From assembly GCF_002893095.1 (NCBI RefSeq), contig NZ_PKQQ01000003.1, positions 248,001-312,000 on the forward strand: a stretch of DNA of 64,000 nucleotides. Direction: 5' to 3'. Numbering within the stretch: the first letter of the stretch is position 1; each line of letters opens with the position of its first letter. This document shows, piece after piece, positions 1 to 9,590 of this stretch. Source of the stretch: Stenotrophomonas sp. VV52. Its GTDB lineage: Bacteria > Pseudomonadota > Gammaproteobacteria > Xanthomonadales > Xanthomonadaceae. The notes under the pieces are model-generated. The model had not been told where the DNA came from, did no database searches, and saw only the letters and a list, made by a program, of their open reading frames with translations. A program made the translations under genes and the position numbers.

Positions 1-5
1 CTGCA

Positions 6-914
6 TCAGGCGATCCGCTCGGCGGTGAAGCGGTGCGGCTGCGCCAGCGCCGCCGGTGCGGCGGCCAGCACGTCGAATTCTTCGTGGTCGTTGGCCAGGG
101 TCGCTTCCAGCGCGGCGTGCACGCCGGAAATCGAGCGCGACAGGGCCTGTTCGAAGCGCTCGCCACGCAGCAGGAAGGCGACCAGCAGCGACATCAACAC
201 GTCGCCGGTGCCGGCCACGTCGACCGGAAGGTGCGGCGAGGACCAGCGCCAGACCGCGTCGCGGCTGACCGCCAGAGTGACCAGCTGACCCGGGTCGCCG
301 CCCACGCTGTGCGCAATCACCCACTCCGGACCGCGCTGCAGCAGCGCGCGGGAGGCGGCGATGGCGTCGGCTTCGGCCAGGCTCGGCAGGCCGGTCAGGC
401 GGCCCAGTTCGAACGCGTTGGGCGTGACCAGCCAGGCGTGCGGCAGCAGGCGTTCGGCGAAGATGGTTTCCAGCCCCGGTTCCACGTAGGGACCGGTATG
501 GGTGTCGCCAATCACTGGGTCCAGGCAGTAGCGCAGCTGCGGCGAGGCGGGCAGCACGCGCTCGAGCCAGTCGGCGAACGCGGCACCGTTGCCGACGCTG
601 CCGAAGTAGCCGGACACCAGCATCTTCGCGCGCGCCGGCAGGCCGCGTTCTTCCGCGCCCAGCAGCAGGTCTGCGAACCAGTCGGCCGGCAGCACGCGGC
701 CGCGCGTGGTCGGATAGAACGGGGCATTGCTGAGCAGCGTGGTCGGCACTTCGGCCACGCGCACGCCGAGGGCGCGCAGCGGCGGCACGGCGGCGCTGTT
801 GCCGGCGTGGCCGTACACAAGCTGCGATTGAACCGAGATGACGTCGACCGGCGACGGACCGTCCGGACGCTGGCGGCGACCGTGGACGAGGTGGCTTTCG
901 AGGGATTCGTTCAT
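6..914 (-). CDS. pdxY: Pyridoxal kinase PdxY
   Basis: A 302-aa protein of the PfkB/ribokinase-like fold. It phosphorylates pyridoxal with ATP to give pyridoxal 5'-phosphate in the vitamin B6 salvage pathway, in the cytosol. The N-terminal part contains the substrate-side segment ISVQSQLVYGHAGNSAA. The C-terminal anion-hole and catalytic-base motif is visible as VDVAGTGDVLMSLL. Length is near the usual 285-300 aa. It follows dnaJ on the same strand, but a hairpin terminator separates them, so it is probably transcribed independently. The stop codon lies at the very edge of the window, so the gene is complete. Confidence 0.93.
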   Translation of the reverse strand: MNESLESHLVHGRRQRPDGPSPVDVISVQSQLVYGHAGNSAAVPPLRALGVRVAEVPTTLLSNAPFYPTTRGRVLPADWFADLLLGAEERGLPARAKMLVSGYFGSVGNGAAFADWLERVLPASPQLRYCLDPVIGDTHTGPYVEPGLETIFAERLLPHAWLVTPNAFELGRLTGLPSLAEADAIAASRALLQRGPEWVIAHSVGGDPGQLVTLAVSRDAVWRWSSPHLPVDVAGTGDVLMSLLVAFLLRGERFEQALSRSISGVHAALEATLANDHEEFDVLAAAPAALAQPHRFTAERIA

Positions 915-940
915 CAGGGGATTTTAGCGCCGCAGACACG

Positions 941-969
941 AAAACACCGGGACATGCCCGGTGTTTTTG
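941..969 (-). terminator. Terminator after dnaJ
   Basis: Perfect 8-bp inverted repeat ACACCGGG / CCCGGTGT with a 5-nt loop. On the minus strand it is followed by TTTTCG, on the plus strand by TTTTTG, so it could act in both directions. It separates dnaJ from pdxY. Confidence 0.75.
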
Positions 970-990
970 TGTTGCAGGTGAAACGATCGG

Positions 991-2115
991 TTACGAGGTC
1001 ATGCGGTCCCAGAAACCTTTCACGCCGTCCATGAAGGTGGCCGACTTCGGCGAATGCTTGCGCGCTTCCTCGCCGGTGAAGGTGGTTTCGAACTGCTCGA
1101 GCAGCTTGCGCTGTTCGCTGGTCAGGTTGACCGGGGTCTCGACCACCACGCGGCAGTACAGGTCGCCTTCGCTGCGGCTGCGCACCGAACGCACGCCCTT
1201 GCCGCGCAGGCGGAACAGCTTGCCGGTCTGGGTTTCGGCCGGGATGCGGATTTCCGCGTAACCGCCCAGGGTCGCCACGCGCACGGTGTCGCCGAGTGCG
1301 GCCTGCGAGATGCGGATCGGCACTTCGCAGTGCAGGTCGTCGCCATCGCGCTGGAAGATCGCGTGCTCGCGCACCCGCACTTCCACGTACAGGTCGCCCG
1401 GCGGCGTACCGGCCGGACCGGCCTCGCCTTCGCCGGCCAGGCGGATGCGGTCGCCGGTGTCGACGCCGGCAGGCACCTTCACCGACAACACCTTGTCTTC
1501 CTCCACGCGACCGTTGCCGTGGCAGGTCTTGCAGGGGTTCTGGATGATCTGGCCACGCCCGTTGCAGTTGTGGCAGGCCTGCTGCATGGCGAAGATGCCG
1601 CGCTGGATGCGCACCTGGCCACGGCCCTGGCACACGCTGCAGGTTTCGACCTTGCCATCGTCCGACCCGCTGCCATGGCAGTCGTCGCACTCGGACAGGG
1701 TCGGGATTTCGATGCGGCGCTCGATGCCGCGCACCGCTTCTTCCAGGTCCAGCTCCATCACGTAGCCGATGTCGGCGCCGCGACGGGCCTGGCGCGGACC
1801 ACCACCGGCGCCACCGAAGATGTTGCCGAAGATGTCCCCGAAGATGTCGCCCATGTCCGGGCCGCCCGGACCACCACCGCCCATGCCGTGCTCGAACGCG
1901 GCGTGGCCGTGGGCGTCGTACATGCGGCGCTTGTTGGCATCGGACAGGGTTTCGTAGGCTTCCTTGCACTCCTTGAAGGAGGCTTCGGCCGCGCTGTCGC
2001 CCGGATTGCGGTCAGGGTGATACTTCATCGCACAACGGCGATAGGACTTCTTCAGTTCTTCTTCGGTCGCGGTGCGGGAAACACCCAGCACCTCGTAGTA
2101 ATCGCGCTTGCTCAT
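991..2115 (-). CDS. dnaJ: Chaperone DnaJ (Hsp40)
   Basis: A 374-aa type I J-protein, the co-chaperone that stimulates DnaK ATPase and delivers unfolded clients. The J domain (about residues 1-70) has the HPD motif in KYHPDRN. A Gly/Phe-rich linker with [12 protein letters not shown] repeats follows. The zinc domain has four CxxCxGxG repeats, read as [24 protein letters not shown] and CKTCHGNG. The C-terminal substrate-binding domain is intact. It is last in the hrcA-grpE-dnaK-dnaJ cluster, 85 bp after dnaK. Confidence 0.97.
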   Translation of the reverse strand: MSKRDYYEVLGVSRTATEEELKKSYRRCAMKYHPDRNPGDSAAEASFKECKEAYETLSDANKRRMYDAHGHAAFEHGMGGGGPGGPDMGDIFGDIFGNIFGGAGGGPRQARRGADIGYVMELDLEEAVRGIERRIEIPTLSECDDCHGSGSDDGKVETCSVCQGRGQVRIQRGIFAMQQACHNCNGRGQIIQNPCKTCHGNGRVEEDKVLSVKVPAGVDTGDRIRLAGEGEAGPAGTPPGDLYVEVRVREHAIFQRDGDDLHCEVPIRISQAALGDTVRVATLGGYAEIRIPAETQTGKLFRLRGKGVRSVRSRSEGDLYCRVVVETPVNLTSEQRKLLEQFETTFTGEEARKHSPKSATFMDGVKGFWDRMTS

Positions 2116-2161
2116 GGTTTGAATCGGGTTCCGGCAATCAGGCGTTCATGGATACGACAAC

Positions 2162-2185
2162 GGGACGTTGCCTGCGCAACGTCCC
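2162..2185 (-). terminator. Hairpin between dnaK and dnaJ
   Basis: Perfect 10-bp inverted repeat GGGACGTTGC / GCAACGTCCC with a 4-nt loop, lying 16 bases downstream of the dnaK stop. No U-run follows in the minus direction. It is therefore more likely an mRNA-stabilising or attenuating hairpin that lowers dnaJ relative to dnaK than a full terminator. Confidence 0.5.
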
Positions 2186-2200
2186 GTCTTGGCGTCCGAA

Positions 2201-4132
2201 TCAGGACTTCTTGTCGTCCTTGACTTCGGTGAACTCGGCGTCCACCACGTCGTCCTGCGCGCCGCCGTTGCCACCGGCACCGGCGTCGGCACCCGGGGCA
2301 CCGCCCTGGTCACCGGCCGAAGCCGCCGCGAACAGCGCCTGGCCGGCTTCTTCCAGCGCCTTCGACTTGGCTTCGATCTGCGCCTTGTCGTCGCCCTTCA
2401 TCGCGGTTTCCAGGTCGGCCAGGGCCGACTCGACCTTGCCGATGACATCGCCACCAACCTTGCTGCCGTGTTCGGTGATCGCGGTACGGGTACCGTGGAT
2501 CAGCGCGTCAGCCTGGTTGCGGGCCTGGACCAGCTCGTGGAACTTCTTGTCTTCTTCGCGGTTGGCTTCCGCGTCGGCGACCATGCGTGCGATCTCGTCC
2601 TCGGACAGGCCCGAACCGGCCTTGATCTCGACCTTCTGTTCCTTGTTGGTCTTCTTGTCCTTGGCCGACACGTGCAGGATGCCGTTGGCGTCGATGTCGA
2701 AGGACACTTCCACCTGCGGCAGGCCGCGCGGGGCCGGCTCGATGCCGGAGAGGTCGAACTTGGCCAGCGACTTGTTGTAGCGGGCCTGTTCGCGCTCACC
2801 CTGCAGCACGTGCACGGTCACGGCCGACTGGTTGTCCTCGGCGGTGGAGAACACCTGCGAGGCCTTGGTCGGGATGGTGGTGTTCTTTTCGATGATCTTG
2901 GTGAACACGCCGCCCATGGTTTCGATGCCCAGCGACAGCGGGGTCACGTCCAGCAGCAGCACGTCCTTGACGTCGCCACCCAGCACGCCGCCCTGGATCG
3001 CAGCACCCAGTGCCACGGCTTCGTCCGGGTTGACGTCCTTGCGCGGTTCCTTGCCGAAGAACTCGGTGACCGCCTGCTGCACCTTCGGCATGCGGGTCTG
3101 GCCGCCGACCAGGATCACTTCGCTGATGTCGCTCGACCGCAGGCCGGCATCGTTCAGCGCGATGCGGCACGGCTCGATCGACTTCTTGATCAGGTCTTCG
3201 ACCAGCGCTTCCAGCTTGGCGCGGGTCAGCTTGATGTTCAGGTGCTTCGGACCGGAGGCATCGGCGGTGACGTACGGCAGGTTCACTTCGGTCTGCTGGC
3301 TGGTCGAGAGCTCGATCTTGGCGCGCTCGGCCGCGTCCTTCAGGCGCTGCAGGGCCAGCGGATCCTTGCGCAGGTCGATGCCCTGGTCCTTGTTGAACTC
3401 GTCCACCAGGTATTCGATGACGCGGTTGTCGAAGTCTTCGCCGCCCAGGAAGGTGTCGCCGTTGGTGGCCAGCACTTCGAACTGCTTCTCACCGTCGACG
3501 TTGGCGATTTCGATGATCGACACGTCGAAGGTGCCGCCGCCCAGGTCGTACACGACGATCTTGCGGTCCTTGCCGTCGCCCTTGTCCAGGCCATAGGCCA
3601 GGGCCGCGGCGGTCGGCTCGTTGATGATGCGCTTCACTTCCAGGCCCGCGATGCGGCCGGCGTCCTTGGTCGCCTGGCGCTGGCTGTCGTTGAAGTAGGC
3701 CGGCACGGTGATCACGGCCTCGGTGACGGTCTCACCCAGGTACGCTTCGGCGGTCTTCTTCATCTTCTCCAGCACGCGGGCGGAGATTTCCTGCGGGGCC
3801 ATCTTCTTGGCGTCGCTGGTCTGCACCCAGGCGTCGCCGTTGTCGTGGGCCAGGATGCCGTAGGGCACGTGCGCGATGTCCTTCTGGACTTCAGCGTCGG
3901 TGAACTTGCGGCCGATCAGGCGCTTGACGGCGTAGAAGGTGTTCTTCGGGTTGGTCACGGCCTGGCGCTTGGCCGAGGCACCGACCAGCACTTCGCCGTC
4001 CTTGGTGTAGGCGACGATGGAAGGCGTGGTGCGGTCGCCTTCGGCATTTTCGATGACGCGGGCCTTGCCGCCGTCCATGATCGCCACGCACGAGTTGGTG
4101 GTGCCGAGGTCGATACCAATGATCTTGCCCAT
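2201..4132 (-). CDS. dnaK: Molecular chaperone DnaK (Hsp70)
   Basis: A 643-aa Hsp70 that uses ATP hydrolysis to bind and release unfolded polypeptides. It works with DnaJ and the nucleotide-exchange factor GrpE. Signatures seen are [13 protein letters not shown] at the N-terminus (phosphate-1 loop), [27 protein letters not shown], and a C-terminal lid ending in an acidic [14 protein letters not shown] tail. Length is typical (about 640 aa). A sigma32-like promoter lies in the gap upstream. A 659-aa open frame on the opposite strand is a codon-bias shadow. Confidence 0.98.
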   Translation of the reverse strand: MGKIIGIDLGTTNSCVAIMDGGKARVIENAEGDRTTPSIVAYTKDGEVLVGASAKRQAVTNPKNTFYAVKRLIGRKFTDAEVQKDIAHVPYGILAHDNGDAWVQTSDAKKMAPQEISARVLEKMKKTAEAYLGETVTEAVITVPAYFNDSQRQATKDAGRIAGLEVKRIINEPTAAALAYGLDKGDGKDRKIVVYDLGGGTFDVSIIEIANVDGEKQFEVLATNGDTFLGGEDFDNRVIEYLVDEFNKDQGIDLRKDPLALQRLKDAAERAKIELSTSQQTEVNLPYVTADASGPKHLNIKLTRAKLEALVEDLIKKSIEPCRIALNDAGLRSSDISEVILVGGQTRMPKVQQAVTEFFGKEPRKDVNPDEAVALGAAIQGGVLGGDVKDVLLLDVTPLSLGIETMGGVFTKIIEKNTTIPTKASQVFSTAEDNQSAVTVHVLQGEREQARYNKSLAKFDLSGIEPAPRGLPQVEVSFDIDANGILHVSAKDKKTNKEQKVEIKAGSGLSEDEIARMVADAEANREEDKKFHELVQARNQADALIHGTRTAITEHGSKVGGDVIGKVESALADLETAMKGDDKAQIEAKSKALEEAGQALFAAASAGDQGGAPGADAGAGGNGGAQDDVVDAEFTEVKDDKKS

Positions 4133-4187
4133 GGGGGAGACTCCTGAAATGTGGGAAACGTCCGGCTGCTGCCGGGTTATGAATGGG

Positions 4188-4216
4188 ATGTGTGGGACGC
4201 AGTTGTCACTTTCAAG
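4188..4216 (-). promoter_or_regulatory. Candidate sigma32 promoter of dnaK
   Basis: On the minus strand CTTGAAA (4210-4216) is followed after 13 bases by CCCACACAT (4188-4196). This is close to the heat-shock consensus CTTGAAA-N11-16-CCCCATnT. It sits in the 129-bp grpE-dnaK gap, 55 bp before the dnaK start, so dnaK-dnaJ may have their own heat-shock promoter. Known: the sigma32 consensus. Inferred: use here. Confidence 0.55.
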
Positions 4217-4261
4217 CCATCAATCGGACGCTGTGTCCGATTACGACCAAACACGTTCAGG

Positions 4262-4777
4262 TCAGTCGCGGGCGACCACGACCAAAGCCGGACGCAGCAG
4301 GCGGTCGTTGAGCAGATAGCCCTTCTGGAACACCTGGACCACGCTGCCCGGGGCGGCGCCGGGGGCGTCGACCTGGCTGATCGCCTGGTGGTGTTCGGGG
4401 TTGAACGGCTGGCCGGTCGGGTCGAGCAGGGTCAGGCCGTTGTCGGCGGCGGCCTTGAGCAGCTGCTTGTAGGTCAGCTCCAGGCCTTCGCGCAGCGGGC
4501 TCGGCTCGGCACCGGCGGCATTCAGCCCGGCGTCCAGGCTGTCGAACACGGGCAGCAGCTCGCCCAGCAGCTTTTCATTGGCGAAGCGGCGCGCCTGTTC
4601 GACGTCGCGGGCCACGCGCTTGCGCTGGTTGTCCAGGTCGGCGCGCTCACGCAGCGACTCGGACCGGAGCAGGGCCAGCTCGTTGTGCAGGCTGTCCAGC
4701 TGCTGCTGCAGGGAATCGCCCGGGGCGGCGTCGCCGGCCGGGGTCTGGGATGCGATATCAGGCTGATCTTGGTTCAT
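4262..4777 (-). CDS. grpE: Nucleotide exchange factor GrpE
   Basis: A 171-aa GrpE that exchanges ADP for ATP on DnaK. After a disordered acidic start there is a long coiled coil ([18 protein letters not shown]... region). A C-terminal beta domain follows, with the family segment around [13 protein letters not shown] and the final [17 protein letters not shown]. It lies between hrcA and dnaK as in other Xanthomonadaceae. The start is the first in-frame ATG of the conserved-length protein. Confidence 0.95.
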   Translation of the reverse strand: MNQDQPDIASQTPAGDAAPGDSLQQQLDSLHNELALLRSESLRERADLDNQRKRVARDVEQARRFANEKLLGELLPVFDSLDAGLNAAGAEPSPLREGLELTYKQLLKAAADNGLTLLDPTGQPFNPEHHQAISQVDAPGAAPGSVVQVFQKGYLLNDRLLRPALVVVARD

Positions 4778-4859
4778 TTCCGGATCCTTGGCGGTGACTC
4801 TCCGCCTCCACCCACCCCTATGTGGGCGGCCGGACCCGATTCAAGAGCCGAAGGCGCGT

Positions 4860-5927
4860 TTATCCGCGATCGCGGGACAATCCGGCCCCGCCCGGCGCAT
4901 CCAGCGCGGCGCCCAGCACCTGGGCGGTGGCTTCCACCAGCGGGATCATGCGGTCGTAGGCCATCCGCTTCGGCCCGATCACCCCCAGCACCCCCAGCAC
5001 CTGGCCGCCGGCCGAGTACGGCACGGTGACCAGCGAGATGTTCTCCAGCGGCATCACCCCGGTTTCCTCGCCGATGAAGATGCGCACGCCCGGGGCCTGG
5101 ATGGTGCGCTCCAGCAGCTGCAGGATCTCGCGCTTGCTGGCGAACAGGTCGAACAGTTCGCGCAGCCGGTCCAGGTCGGACAGGTCCTGCACCCCCATCA
5201 GGCGGGTCTGCCCGGCCAGCACGATATCGTCGGCCGGCGGCGCCATCGCCTGCTCGGCCAGCTCCACGCTGTGCGCCAGCAGTTGTTCCATCTCCGAGCG
5301 CGCGTCGCGCAGCTCGACCAGCAGCCTTGAACGGATCTCGGACAGCGGCCGCCCGGCACAGTGGGCATTGAGGTAATTGGCGACCTGCTCCAGCTCGGCC
5401 GGCTCCCAGCTGCGCCGGGGTTCGATCACCCGGTTCTGCACCTCGTTGTCGGCGAAGACCAGGATCGCCAGCACCCGGCGCGCGTCCAGCGCCACGAAAT
5501 CGATATGCCGGAACGCGAACTGTTCGCGCTTGGGCGCACCGACCACGCCGACGAAGTGGCTCATTGCCGAGAGCAGCTCCGAGGCGCTGCCCAGCAGGGC
5601 CTGGGTGCCCGCCCCGGTCGAGAGCTCGCTGCGCAGCCGGCTCAGCTCGCCCTCGCCGGGCGGCTGCATCTTGACCAGGCTGTCCACGAACACCCGGTAG
5701 CCGTGCGCGGTGGGCACGCGCCCGGCCGAGACGTGCGCCGAGCTGAGCAGGCCGAGGTCTTCCAGGTCGCCGAGGATGTTGCGGATGGTGGCCGGGCTCA
5801 CGTCCAGCCCGGCCAGCCGCGCCAGGGTCTGCGACCCGACCGGCTCACCGTCCTGGATGTGGCGCGCGATCAGCGTCCGCAGCAGGTGGCGGGCGCGCGG
5901 GGCGAGATGGGGCGCGGACGGATGCAT
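4860..5927 (-). CDS. hrcA: Heat-inducible repressor HrcA
   Basis: A 355-aa repressor of class I heat-shock genes that binds CIRCE elements. The N-terminal winged helix is visible (ARHLLRTLIARHIQDGEPVG, then SPATIRNILGDLEDLGLLSS). GAF-like and dimerisation parts follow. I chose the ATG at 5927 because the family begins at this helix. The open frame extends 31 codons upstream without recognisable content. I found no good CIRCE palindrome in the window, so its targets (probably groESL) lie elsewhere. Divergent from recN. Confidence 0.93.
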   Translation of the reverse strand: MHPSAPHLAPRARHLLRTLIARHIQDGEPVGSQTLARLAGLDVSPATIRNILGDLEDLGLLSSAHVSAGRVPTAHGYRVFVDSLVKMQPPGEGELSRLRSELSTGAGTQALLGSASELLSAMSHFVGVVGAPKREQFAFRHIDFVALDARRVLAILVFADNEVQNRVIEPRRSWEPAELEQVANYLNAHCAGRPLSEIRSRLLVELRDARSEMEQLLAHSVELAEQAMAPPADDIVLAGQTRLMGVQDLSDLDRLRELFDLFASKREILQLLERTIQAPGVRIFIGEETGVMPLENISLVTVPYSAGGQVLGVLGVIGPKRMAYDRMIPLVEATAQVLGAALDAPGGAGLSRDRG

Positions 5928-6052
5928 GGAATCAACCTGTGAGACGCGAGACTGGATAATGGCAGGCCATTGTCCGGCAAGGGATCGGGGAAATGCCGAT
6001 TGGAGCTGCCCCTCGCCCATGCTAGCGTTGCGCGGCTCAAGAAACGAACACC

Positions 6053-7714
6053 ATGCTCAGACATCTATCGATCAAGGATTTTGCCGTGGTCCGCGCCACC
6101 GAACTGGAGTTCGGCGCGGGCATGACCGTGGTTTCCGGCGAGACCGGCGCAGGCAAGTCGCTGATGGTCGACGCGCTGGGCTTCCTGTCCGGCCTGCGCG
6201 CCGACAGCGGCGTGGTCCGCCACGGCGCCGCCCGCGCCGAGCTGTCGGCCGAGTTCGCCCCCGGCGACGACGCCCCGGCCCGGCGCTGGCTGCGCGAGAA
6301 CGAGCTGGACGACGACGAACAGTGCCAGCTGCGCCGGATCATCCGCGCCGACGGCGGTTCGCGCGCCTGGATCAACGGACGCCCGGTGACCCTGTCGCAG
6401 CTGAGCGAACTGGCCGGCATGCTGGTCGAGATCCACGGCCAGCACGAGCAGCAGGCGCTGCTGGCACGGCCGTCGCAGCTGGCCCTGCTGGACGCCTATG
6501 CGCGCAACGACGCCGAACGCGTCCAGGTGCGCCAGGCGGCCGCGCGCTGGCAGGCCCTGGTGGACGAGGCCGACGCGCTCTCGCGCCAGGGCGATGTCAG
6601 CGACCGCATCGGCTTCCTCGAACACCAGCTCGGCGAATTGCAGCGCGAAGACCTGGAACCGGCGTCGATCGCAGCGCTCGGCAGCAGCCACCGCCGCCAG
6701 GCCCACGCCGGGGCGCTGGTCAGCGCCTGCGACGTAGCCGCCGCACGCCTCAATGGCGACGATGACGTGTCGGTGCTGCAGCTGCTGCAGCAGACCCGGC
6801 ACGACCTCGCACGCGTGGCCGAGCACGACGCCCGGCTTGGCGAGGTGGACGCGCTGCTGGACAGCGCGGTGATCCAGCTGCACGAAGCCCTGGCCCTGCT
6901 CGACCGCGTCCACGACGACCTGGACGCCGACCCCGAACAGTTCGAAGACATCGAACGCCGCCTGGGCCGCCTGCACGACCTGGCCCGCAAGCACCGCGTG
7001 CCGATGGAAGGGCTGGCCGAGCACCGCGACGCGATGGAAGCCGAGGTCGAACAGCTGCGCGGCGCCGATACCCGCCTGCAGGCCTTGGCCGGCGAGATCG
7101 ACCGCGCCGCCGGGCAGTGGCAGGCCGTGGCCGCCACCCTCAGTGCCAGCCGCAGCACGGCGGCCAAGGCCTTGTCGGAGACCACCACCGCCCTGATCGG
7201 CGAGCTCGGCATGGGCGGCGGCCAGTTCCTGATCGAGATCGAACCGCACGCGGCGGCCAAGCCGGACCCGAACGGGGCCGAGCGGGTCGAATTCCTGGTC
7301 GCGGCCAATGCCGGGCAGCCCCCGCGCGCGTTGCGCAAGGTCGCCTCCGGCGGCGAGCTCTCGCGCATCTCGCTGGCGATCGAAGTGGCCGCGCTGGGCC
7401 TGGACGCGGTACCGACCATGGTCTTCGACGAAGTCGATTCCGGCATCGGCGGTGCGGTCGCCGACATCGTCGGCCAGAAACTGCGTGCGCTGGGCGAGAA
7501 GCGCCAGGTGCTGTGCGTCACCCACCTGCCCCAGGTCGCCTCCAAGGGCCACGCCCACTACCGGGTCAGCAAGGCCCCGGTGGAAGGCATGACCCAGAGC
7601 GCGGTGGAAAAGCTGGACGCCCGCGCCCGCGAAGAAGAACTCGCGCGCATGCTCGGCGGCGTAGAGGTCACCAAGGAAGCCCGCGCCGCCGCCCGCAAGC
7701 TCCTTCAGGCATAA
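6053..7714 (+). CDS. recN: DNA repair protein RecN
   Basis: A 553-aa SMC-like ATPase that acts early in double-strand break repair. The Walker A motif is in VVSGETGAGKSLMVDAL near residue 30. The central part is a long coiled coil. The C-terminal ABC signature is SGGELSRISLAIE, and Walker B is TMVFDEVDSGIGG. A D-loop/His motif VLCVTHLPQVA follows. Length matches the family. It is divergently transcribed from hrcA and usually SOS-regulated, but I did not identify a clear LexA box in the 125-bp gap. Confidence 0.96.
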   Translation: MLRHLSIKDFAVVRATELEFGAGMTVVSGETGAGKSLMVDALGFLSGLRADSGVVRHGAARAELSAEFAPGDDAPARRWLRENELDDDEQCQLRRIIRADGGSRAWINGRPVTLSQLSELAGMLVEIHGQHEQQALLARPSQLALLDAYARNDAERVQVRQAAARWQALVDEADALSRQGDVSDRIGFLEHQLGELQREDLEPASIAALGSSHRRQAHAGALVSACDVAAARLNGDDDVSVLQLLQQTRHDLARVAEHDARLGEVDALLDSAVIQLHEALALLDRVHDDLDADPEQFEDIERRLGRLHDLARKHRVPMEGLAEHRDAMEAEVEQLRGADTRLQALAGEIDRAAGQWQAVAATLSASRSTAAKALSETTTALIGELGMGGGQFLIEIEPHAAAKPDPNGAERVEFLVAANAGQPPRALRKVASGGELSRISLAIEVAALGLDAVPTMVFDEVDSGIGGAVADIVGQKLRALGEKRQVLCVTHLPQVASKGHAHYRVSKAPVEGMTQSAVEKLDARAREEELARMLGGVEVTKEARAAARKLLQA

Positions 7715-7781
7715 CCGGGCGCCCCGCCGCCGTAGAGTGGGGCCCTGCCCCGCTGCCTCACCCGCCCCGATGCCGAAAATG

Positions 7782-7806
7782 AAAAACCCCGGCGTGGCCG
7801 GGGTTT
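7782..7806 (-). terminator. Terminator between recN and fur
   Basis: Perfect 10-bp stem AAACCCCGGC / GCCGGGGTTT with a 3-nt loop between the convergent genes recN and fur. Read in the minus direction it ends GGTTTTTCATTTT, a good U-tract for fur. It can also slow recN transcription from the other side. Confidence 0.85.
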
Positions 7807-7830
7807 CACGATCATGCAGGTAACGAGCGG

Positions 7831-8247
7831 CTATTTGCGCTTTTTGCGCACGTAAAGCACCAGCGAGTGCTCTTCCAGCTCGTAGCCGTGGTCGGCGGCG
7901 ATCTTGCGCTGCAGTTCTTCGATTTCGTGGCTTTCGAACTCGATGATCTTGCCCGAGTCCACGTCGACCATATGGTCGTGATGGCCGCCGCGGTCCAGTT
8001 CGTAAACGGCCTGGCCGCCTTCGAAATTGTGCTTCAGCACCAGGCCGGCGGCCTCGAACTGGGTCAGCACCCGGTACACCGTGGCCAGGCCGATCTCGTC
8101 GCCGTGCTCCAGCAGCTGGCGGTAGATGTCTTCGGCCGTCATGTGGTGCTGGTGCTTCTGGGCGTCGCGCTGCTCGAGCAGGGCAAGGATCCGCATACGC
8201 GGATGGGTCACCTTCAGGCCAACTTTGCGCAGGTCGTGGGTTTCCAT
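7831..8247 (-). CDS. fur: Ferric uptake regulator Fur
   Basis: A 138-aa Fe2+-dependent repressor. The N-terminal winged helix contains LATVYRVLTQFEAAGLV. The metal-binding His cluster is seen as GGHHDHMVDVDSGKIIEF. The CxxC cysteines of E. coli Fur are replaced at this point (MVDVDSG), as in Pseudomonas-type Fur proteins, so it probably lacks the structural Cys-zinc site. It is divergent from bamE, the classic fur-bamE arrangement. Confidence 0.95.
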   Translation of the reverse strand: METHDLRKVGLKVTHPRMRILALLEQRDAQKHQHHMTAEDIYRQLLEHGDEIGLATVYRVLTQFEAAGLVLKHNFEGGQAVYELDRGGHHDHMVDVDSGKIIEFESHEIEELQRKIAADHGYELEEHSLVLYVRKKRK

Positions 8248-8350
8248 AGGTCTCCGTTCATTGGCGATTTAGCGCCAGCTGCCTCGGATCGGGTCGCGGC
8301 GACACGTTCGGAGTGTATCATCGACTGGATTTCCCCAAACGCCATTCCCG

Positions 8351-8746
8351 ATGCGCAATCTCCTGCTGGTCGCCGCCGTTGCCCTGTCCACCACGGGCTG
8401 CGGCATCATCTACAAGCAACCCATCTACCAGGGCAACCTGATCCGGGAGCAGTCCGTCGGTCAGCTGCAGGTGGGCCAGAGCAAGCAGCAGGTCAACGCC
8501 CTGCTCGGCACGCCCTCCATCGACGACCCGTTCCACGCCCAGCGCTGGGACTACACCGCCAGCCAGCGGCTGGACCGCCTGGGCCGGACCGAGACCAAGA
8601 ATTTCGTGGTGTTCTTCGAGAACGACCAGGTGACCCGTTGGGAGGGTGATTTCTTCCCGAACAACGACGCCCAGCTGGCCCGCGACCAGGTGCGCCAGTT
8701 CGGCCGCAATCTGGCCAAGGACAAGAAGAAGCAGCGCGGCCGGTAA
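8351..8746 (+). CDS. bamE: Outer membrane assembly lipoprotein BamE (SmpA)
   Basis: A 131-aa lipoprotein of the BAM complex that inserts beta-barrel proteins into the outer membrane. The signal peptide ends in the lipobox STTGC, giving lipidated Cys17. The SmpA/OmlA core follows: YKQPIYQGNLI, then VGQSKQQVNALLGTPSI, then WDYTASQRLD. The charged tail KDKKKQRGR is longer than in E. coli. Divergent from fur. Confidence 0.93.
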   Translation: MRNLLLVAAVALSTTGCGIIYKQPIYQGNLIREQSVGQLQVGQSKQQVNALLGTPSIDDPFHAQRWDYTASQRLDRLGRTETKNFVVFFENDQVTRWEGDFFPNNDAQLARDQVRQFGRNLAKDKKKQRGR

Positions 8747-8837
8747 TCGGGGTGGCCGAGCAGAGCTCGGCCCTACCGCGGCGATCACGGCGATTTATTG
8801 CCCGGGCGCGTTGCGAAGCGCTCGTCCTGGCGGTACG

Positions 8838-9101
8838 TCAGGGCTTTCGAGGCGCAGCCCGCCGCCGCCGATTGTCTTTGGGGTCTGCTACCAGCGGCCT
8901 CAGCAGCTCTACCCGGTCACCGTCACGAAGCACCTGGCCGGGTTTCGCCAGCACCCCATGCACGGCCACGGCCGGGCAATCCGCACTCCCCTCGATCCCG
9001 GCCGCCGCAACCGCCTCGGCCACCGTGGCGCCCTCGTCCAGCTCCAGCAGGCGTGATTCCACCCGCTCCGGCCAGGCCAGCACCACCTCCACCCGGATCA
9101 C
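8838..9101 (-). CDS. rnfH: RnfH family ubiquitin-like protein (UPF0125)
   Basis: An 87-aa beta-grasp protein: VEVVLAWPERVESRLLELDE, then VAEAVAAAGIEG, then VLRDGDRVELLRPLVADPKD, with a basic Arg-rich tail. RnfH partners ratA in a conserved two-gene unit, and here it starts 3 bases after the ratA stop. The molecular role of RnfH is not settled. The call rests on the sequence pattern and the neighbour. Confidence 0.85.
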   Translation of the reverse strand: MIRVEVVLAWPERVESRLLELDEGATVAEAVAAAGIEGSADCPAVAVHGVLAKPGQVLRDGDRVELLRPLVADPKDNRRRRAAPRKP

Positions 9102-9104
9102 TGG

Positions 9105-9533
9105 TCAGTCCTGCGCGTCGGCAACACGGACGAAATCATTGACCATGCGGTCGGCCAGGCCCTGAAAGCCCAGCGCCAGCGCCGGCCCAAGCAGCCGCGA
9201 GTTCGGTTCGAACTCCAGGGTCAGGGTCACCTTGCAGGCATCCTCGGCCAGCGAGTGGAACTCCCAGCGGCCGTGCAGGCGCTTGAACGGTCCATCACGC
9301 AGCTGCATATCAATATGGTGCGGACGCTGCAGGGTGTTTTCGGTCATGAACCAGGTCGAAAACGACCCCAAGCCCAGATCCAGCCGCGCCACGACCCGGT
9401 CCGGCCCCGTTTCCAGGACCTGCGCGGCCGAGCACCAGCGGAAGCGGCGCGGGTAGGCGTCGATATCATTGACCAGGTCGAACATGCGGGCAGCCGAATG
9501 TTCGACCAGGGCACTACGTTTGATGGTTGGCAT
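9105..9533 (-). CDS. ratA: RatA family START-domain protein (ribosome association / coenzyme Q-binding type)
   Basis: A 142-aa SRPBCC (START-like) protein beginning MPTIKRSALVEHSAARMFDLVNDI, the standard opening of the RatA/Coq10 family. RatA was described as blocking 50S-30S association, and the fold is also related to coenzyme-Q chaperones. The ATG at 9533 gives the family's usual length. The longer open frame upstream overlaps smpB in antisense and is not coding. Confidence 0.88.
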   Translation of the reverse strand: MPTIKRSALVEHSAARMFDLVNDIDAYPRRFRWCSAAQVLETGPDRVVARLDLGLGSFSTWFMTENTLQRPHHIDMQLRDGPFKRLHGRWEFHSLAEDACKVTLTLEFEPNSRLLGPALALGFQGLADRMVNDFVRVADAQD

Positions 9534-9590
9534 GCGAAGGCTTGGCTGGCGAATCGACCACGGAGGGCCTGAATCGGAGACAATAGATAA

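Noticed and set aside
2168..4147. 659-aa open frame on the plus strand across dnaK
   Set aside because: Antisense to a certain gene; His/Asp/Val-rich composition typical of GC-bias shadows, no domain pattern.
5928..6052. CIRCE element or LexA box between hrcA and recN
   Set aside because: Looked for TTAGCACTC-N9-GAGTGCTAA and CTGT-N8-ACAG; nothing close enough to claim.
6065..7558. 497-aa open frame on the minus strand across recN
   Set aside because: Antisense to recN, low-complexity Gln/Gly/Val pattern, no known motif.
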